DNA from: Bacteroidetes bacterium SCGC AAA795-G10 | Lineage (GTDB): Bacteria > Bacteroidota > Bacteroidia > Flavobacteriales > Flavobacteriaceae | Direction of reading: 5' to 3' | Assembly: GCA_003130815.1 (NCBI GenBank) | Contig: QFDA01000001.1 | Coordinates: 758,131-822,130 of the forward strand | DNA: 64,000 nt | Shown here: positions 59,395 to 64,000 of the stretch, piece by piece | Layout of the letters: each line of letters begins with the position of its first letter | Position numbering within the stretch: position 1 is the stretch's first letter | The notes under the pieces: model-generated | The model's input: only the letters and a program-made list of their open reading frames with translations | The model's database searches: none | Told to the model about the DNA's origin: nothing | Translations under genes and position numbers: made by a program

Positions 59395-60333
59395 ATGTTT
59401 TCTAAACGTATATTTCTAATTTCTTTATTTTTTTTAGGGCAAGCACTTTCGGTTTATTCTCAAGACGAGGAGGAAGACACAACTGAAGATGCGATTCCTT
59501 TTGATGCGGTTATTCAATCTGAAATGGGTGGAAAGAGAGTTAAATTTTATGGAAATACAAGTTTAAATTTTAATCAGGCATATTTTTCAAATTGGATTTC
59601 AGGTGGTGAAAGCTCTCTAACAGTTTTATATAGACTAAATTACAATTTCAATTATTCAGACAGAACAGGTCTTGTTTGGGATACTAATATTTTATTTTCA
59701 CTAGGAACCACCTACATATCAGGGAATAAATTTTTAAAAAAAGCGGACGATAGAATTGAAGTGTCTTCTCTTTTAGGTAAACAAATAAATCAATACTGGA
59801 GTTACTCTTCATTATTTAATATTAAAACACAACTACTTCCAGGATATAGATATTACTTTGAAGATGGTATTGAGGTTAGAGAAAAAGTTTCTCAATTTTT
59901 ATCTCCCGGGATTGTTCAAACTGGTTTAGGATTGTACTATAAAAGGAGTGCAGATTTTAGGTTAAATCTTTCTCCAATCTCCGCAAGAGCGATTATAGTC
60001 TCTAAAAATTTTACTAGTGTTCTATCAGAAGGAGCTCAATATTTTGGAGTAGATAAAGATAGAGGGATAAAATATTTTTTTGGGGCTTTAATATCTGGGT
60101 ATTACAGAAAACAGATAATGAAAAATGTAATTTGGGAAAATAATTATAGCGTATATGTCAATTATCTTGAAAAAACTAAAAATGTGGATTTTGACTGGAA
60201 TTCAAATATTAGATTTAAAGTAAATAACCAGATTTCTGGAAATTTTGTACTTCACTTACTTTATGATGATGATTTAATTGGAGACCTACAAGTAAGAGAA
60301 TTACTTGGTCTTGGAATAAATATCGATTTATAG
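59395..60333 (+). CDS. DUF3078-type outer-membrane-associated protein
   Basis: Signal peptide; GNTSLNFNQAYFSNWISGGESSLTVLYRLNYNFNY. Confidence 0.82.
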   Translation: MFSKRIFLISLFFLGQALSVYSQDEEEDTTEDAIPFDAVIQSEMGGKRVKFYGNTSLNFNQAYFSNWISGGESSLTVLYRLNYNFNYSDRTGLVWDTNILFSLGTTYISGNKFLKKADDRIEVSSLLGKQINQYWSYSSLFNIKTQLLPGYRYYFEDGIEVREKVSQFLSPGIVQTGLGLYYKRSADFRLNLSPISARAIIVSKNFTSVLSEGAQYFGVDKDRGIKYFFGALISGYYRKQIMKNVIWENNYSVYVNYLEKTKNVDFDWNSNIRFKVNNQISGNFVLHLLYDDDLIGDLQVRELLGLGINIDL

Positions 60334-60337
60334 GTTT

Positions 60338-60841
60338 TTACTTACCACTAGCCCTTTTGATAAACCAATCGTAATTGTAAAATGTCACAAAAACATTATA
60401 AACAGTTCCTTGCCCCCTAGGATATAATTCAATTAAAACAGTCTTATCTTCATCCACAAATCGGACTCCTGGAAGATTTTTCATAATTAAATTAGGATTT
60501 GACCAATTTTCTTGAGCGTAAACAACTTTATAGTTTTGTGATTCAAAATGTGATCTAGTATTTTTTAAATAATTTGTGGCTTCTAGAAGTGTTAAATTTT
60601 GCTTACTCCAGATATTTATACTTACTAATTTATTGTCTCTCTCTACAAAAGATCTATTCCTGAAGGAGTAATTAGTCCCATTACCAAACGACAGTTTTTT
60701 CAGCGTCTTTGAATTTTTATTTAATATGGCTTTTGCATCATCTATTGGCATTTGAAAATAAAATGATTTGAAAAGATTTTGCGCAGATAAATCAGAAAAA
60801 GATAGAAAACAAAAGATGGTAAATAGACAAGAATACTTCAT
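60338..60841 (-). CDS. Hypothetical secreted protein
   Basis: Signal peptide-like N-terminus, full ORF, convergent with the DUF3078 gene. Confidence 0.6.
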   Translation of the reverse strand: MKYSCLFTIFCFLSFSDLSAQNLFKSFYFQMPIDDAKAILNKNSKTLKKLSFGNGTNYSFRNRSFVERDNKLVSINIWSKQNLTLLEATNYLKNTRSHFESQNYKVVYAQENWSNPNLIMKNLPGVRFVDEDKTVLIELYPRGQGTVYNVFVTFYNYDWFIKRASGK

Positions 60842-60944
60842 CCGTTATATTATGGCTAATACAAAGATAAATAAGTTTAATAATTTATTTTTTGAATATA
60901 AACTCAAAACTTATTTTTTAAATTTAAAAAAATACAGAATTCAA

Positions 60945-61745
60945 ATGATAAATGAATATGCATTAGTGACTGGAGCATCTTCGGGAATAGGACTGGAGAT
61001 TTCAAAATGTTTGGCAGTAAGAGGCTATTCATTAATTCTTGTTTCTCGGAGAAAGCAAAAACTAGATGAGATTAGGAATGACTTAACTAACCAATTCAAA
61101 GTTAAGGTAGATATAATTCCTGCCGATCTAGAGGATATGAAAACACCAGAATTAATTTATAATTATTGTAAAGGCAAGGGATATTTTATTAATTTATTAG
61201 TTAATAATGCAGGCTATGCTTTACCAAAACCATTTCACGAGACCCCAATGGAAGATGAAGAGAAATTTCTTCGTGTTTTAGGTATTTCAGTAGTAGCACT
61301 TACCAAGCTATTTATCAAAGATATGATAAGAGAAAAAAAAGGTAAAATCATGATGATTTCGTCTGTGGCTGCATTTGCACCTCCATCCTCTATTCAAACA
61401 CTTTATGGTCCCGTAAAAACATTTATTAACAGATTTAGTGAAGGATTAAATCTTTCCTATAATTCGTTAGGAATTACTTCAACCGCAATCTGCCCTGGTT
61501 ATACCATAACAAATTTTCACACTGCAAGTGGGGTTCAGAATGAAATAGATCGTGTTCCTTCATTTATGAAAAAAAAGGCCTCTCGTGTTGGTGAAGAGGC
61601 AGTTGTAGAAACATTAAAAGGTAAAAAAGTTTATGTACCTACTTTAACTTTTAAAGTTATAGTTTTTTTGTTAAAAGTAATGCCTCAATCTTTATTTTGG
61701 TTTTTCAGTAAAAGATTAGCCCCTGGGCGATATGAGAAAATATAG
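60945..61745 (+). CDS. SDR-family short-chain dehydrogenase/reductase (start moved from 60768)
   Basis: MINEYALVTGASSGIGLEISKCLA, NNAGYA, variant active-site region SSVAAFAPPSSIQTLYGPVK. Confidence 0.88.
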   Translation: MINEYALVTGASSGIGLEISKCLAVRGYSLILVSRRKQKLDEIRNDLTNQFKVKVDIIPADLEDMKTPELIYNYCKGKGYFINLLVNNAGYALPKPFHETPMEDEEKFLRVLGISVVALTKLFIKDMIREKKGKIMMISSVAAFAPPSSIQTLYGPVKTFINRFSEGLNLSYNSLGITSTAICPGYTITNFHTASGVQNEIDRVPSFMKKKASRVGEEAVVETLKGKKVYVPTLTFKVIVFLLKVMPQSLFWFFSKRLAPGRYEKI

Positions 61746-61746
61746 T

Positions 61747-62358
61747 TTATTTAATTCCAGTAACAACTAGCGTTCCTTTCCAATCTTCTTTTTCACCATA
61801 TCTCCATGATTTAATGTCATTATATCCTGCACTTTTAAAAAAATTCACCCAGTCTTTTTCACTAAATAATTTCATACCATTTATCCCACAACTTTCAGGC
61901 CAGCTGTGAGAAATTTTATTTTCAAAATAGAAATCAATACCAATAATTAGCCTTCCATTGGGTTTTAGCCAAAAGTTAAAAATATCATTTATTAATTTCT
62001 TGGGATCTTCAACATAGTAAATAACCTCCATCGAATGAACTATATTTACCTTTTCGTGTGGCCTCCAACTCATTAAGTCTGCACAATAATATTCGTATCC
62101 GGGAAGTATTTTTTTTGCCTTTGCAATCATTTTTTTTGAGCCATCTATGCCAATGGCTTTTTCACACTTTTTATTTTCAGAAACTTTCCTTATTACCCAA
62201 CCGTTTCCACAACCAGCATCTATAAATGTAAAATTATTTAAATTTTTTATTGAATAATTAATCATGTTAATTACTGAATCTTTATGGTTTTTTTCCATAC
62301 CAAAATCCTTATCTAAATCAGCCCACTCTCCAAATACCTCGATTGCATTTTTTTTCAT
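61747..62358 (-). CDS. Class I SAM-dependent methyltransferase
   Basis: FIDAGCGNGWVIRKVSE, IGIDGSKKMIAKAK. Confidence 0.87.
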   Translation of the reverse strand: MKKNAIEVFGEWADLDKDFGMEKNHKDSVINMINYSIKNLNNFTFIDAGCGNGWVIRKVSENKKCEKAIGIDGSKKMIAKAKKILPGYEYYCADLMSWRPHEKVNIVHSMEVIYYVEDPKKLINDIFNFWLKPNGRLIIGIDFYFENKISHSWPESCGINGMKLFSEKDWVNFFKSAGYNDIKSWRYGEKEDWKGTLVVTGIK

Positions 62359-62377
62359 TTTATTAAATTATTAAATG

Positions 62378-62830
62378 TTAAAAGAAAAAATTATAACCTA
62401 AAATAGTGATTAAGGCCCAAACTAAATATCTTATCATTTTACCTATGAACATCCATAGGCTAACCTTAAAAAAATTTATTTTATAAAATCCTAGTCCAAC
62501 AGCAAAGACATCACCTACTAAGGGCAACCAACAGAAAAATGCTAAAGGACTTTTCCATTTATCAACCTTCTCTTTAACTTTTCCAATTTTTGTTTTGTTC
62601 AAACCTGTAAAATATTTTATATAAGTCCATTCTCCTAGTCTTCCTAAACCATAACTACTTATTCCTCCTAGCCAGTTTCCCAGTGTTGCAATAATTAGAC
62701 ACGTTGCAAGTGGATATTGATTTGCAAGAAGAATGCTTAAAACTAATTCGGAACTAAAAGGTATTATAGTAGCAGCAATAAAACTCGAAATAAAAAGCCC
62801 TAATAGACCCAGTTCTAAAAAATTCTCCAT
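62378..62830 (-). CDS. YqaA/DedA-related (SNARE-associated-type) membrane protein
   Basis: SSFIAATIIPFSSELVLSILL, TLGNWLGGISSYGLGRLGEW, CWLPLVGDVFAVGLGFYK. Confidence 0.87.
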   Translation of the reverse strand: MENFLELGLLGLFISSFIAATIIPFSSELVLSILLANQYPLATCLIIATLGNWLGGISSYGLGRLGEWTYIKYFTGLNKTKIGKVKEKVDKWKSPLAFFCWLPLVGDVFAVGLGFYKINFFKVSLWMFIGKMIRYLVWALITILGYNFFF

Positions 62831-62954
62831 TTATTTCTAATTTGATTTCATCATAATTTAGACTTTGTGACAGATAACAATTGGTTAAATTAATATTTAT
62901 TAAGAATCAAATTTGATTATATTTATGTAACAATATTATTCAAATTAATTTATA

Positions 62955-64000
62955 ATGAGGCTGACCATAAACCTATCATTACACTTTTTTCTCTCATTAT
63001 TTTTTGTTGTTGCCCAAGAAAAGTATACCTCTAATGTTAACGATAAAAAACTCGGTAATCTAGAAATTAAAAATTATACAAATAAATTTTTAGAAAGGCC
63101 AGAGTCAGTCTGGTCAGTATTACGTTCTAGCAAATCAAAAAAAATATTTTACGGTACTTACGGAGGAGTTCTTGAATACGATGGAATAAATGTAAAATCG
63201 ATAGAAATTGACGGTCCAATAGAAAATGAAATTAGAACATCATTCACAAGAACCTTACTAGAGGACCAAAACAAAAATATTTATGCTGCAGGGGGAGGAT
63301 TTTTTGGAAAAATTATAGATAGTGATTTTGGTGGGTCTGAATATGTTTCATTGATGGAAAAAATTCCTGACACCATCAATCCATATATTCAAGTTTTTTG
63401 GGGAGGTGTTAACAAAGAAAATGATATTTATCTGTATACGCGTGACTTAATTTTTAAATATAATGGACAAGAATTTGATAAAGTATGGAAGATTTCAGAT
63501 AGAGAAGAAGGGGTTGATTCCTATGGTTCAATCCAAACAATATTAAAAGTTGATGACAGAATTTTTGTAAGAGTTTGGGGAATAGGCCTTTTTGAATTGG
63601 TAAATAATAACTTTCAATTTATAGAAAATTCAGAGCTTTTTTCATCTAACAGGATTGAGTCTATGGCCTCTTTGGATGGGGGTAAAATAGCTGTTTTTAG
63701 CAGTAAACTTGGTGTTGTAATTTTTGATGGCATAAATAATTTTAAACTACTCAATAAAAAACAATTAAATAAGTGGTTAAAAGAGAAACTTATATATAAT
63801 GTATCTGAGGTAAAAAAGCTTTCTGATGGGAAAATACCCTTAATTTCTTTTGAGGGAGGAGTTTTGGTGCTTAATAAAAATTTAGATGTAGTTGATTTAA
63901 TTGATCAGAGTGATGGATTACTTTCCAATACTATTACCTCTATTTATGTTGATCAAAATGATGATATCTATTCTACTAGTCTTTTATCTGCTTCTAAAAT
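62955..64000 (+). CDS. Two-component-regulator-propeller-type protein, truncated by window end
   Basis: MRLTINLSLHFFLSLFFVVAQEKYTSNV...; ATG-initiated frame open to the window edge; repeated propeller-like blades (IFYGTYGGVLEYDGINVKSIE). Confidence 0.65.
   Translation, partial: MRLTINLSLHFFLSLFFVVAQEKYTSNVNDKKLGNLEIKNYTNKFLERPESVWSVLRSSKSKKIFYGTYGGVLEYDGINVKSIEIDGPIENEIRTSFTRTLLEDQNKNIYAAGGGFFGKIIDSDFGGSEYVSLMEKIPDTINPYIQVFWGGVNKENDIYLYTRDLIFKYNGQEFDKVWKISDREEGVDSYGSIQTILKVDDRIFVRVWGIGLFELVNNNFQFIENSELFSSNRIESMASLDGGKIAVFSSKLGVVIFDGINNFKLLNKKQLNKWLKEKLIYNVSEVKKLSDGKIPLISFEGGVLVLNKNLDVVDLIDQSDGLLSNTITSIYVDQNDDIYSTSLLSASK

Noticed and set aside
60768-60944. 59-residue N-terminal extension of the SDR ORF
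   Set aside because: Overlaps the opposite-strand secreted protein start and is Lys/Asn rich; Rossmann motif begins right after MINEYA.

Overview
A 64 kb, AT-rich, densely coding chromosomal window. Gene families and gene order point to a Flavobacteriia-type Bacteroidota, plausibly marine (taxonomy is inference). Content is mostly core genome: partial rmuC, tRNA-Phe(GAA), coaX, an LptC/CNNM-CBS/PpiD-like block, HMG-CoA reductase with a GHMP kinase, DPP-IV and a POT peptide transporter, surE/lpxB, a tail-specific protease, rodA-mrdA-mreD-mreC-mreB-purH, a heavy-metal handling island (HMA/MauE-like, HYC_CC_PP-like, TonB receptor, secreted HMA), miaB-sigma54 activator-lptE-TPR-secG-groES-groEL, an MBL/double-rhodanese protein with a SulP transporter, topA, a degenerate arginase-fold protein, the type IX secretion core gldKLMN, trxB, a NagB-LmbE fusion, an M20/NTF2/DASS operon, a VanX-like dipeptidase with a serine hydrolase, and a 3'-truncated propeller-type regulator. 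I saw no CRISPR array, rRNA, prophage, transposase or classical defence system. The observations most worth follow-up are: (1) a tandem TGTCA-N3-TGTCAGTTTTT motif found upstream of both miaB (the operon encoding a sigma54 activator) and groES; (2) an arginase-fold protein between topA and gldK with two predicted Mn ligands substituted; (3) a SulP gene whose conserved N-terminus has no ATG/GTG/TTG start; (4) perfect inverted repeats directly before trxB (exact FNR-like TTGAT-N4-ATCAA) and before a GAF/fRMsr gene; (5) the cysteine-rich metal island.
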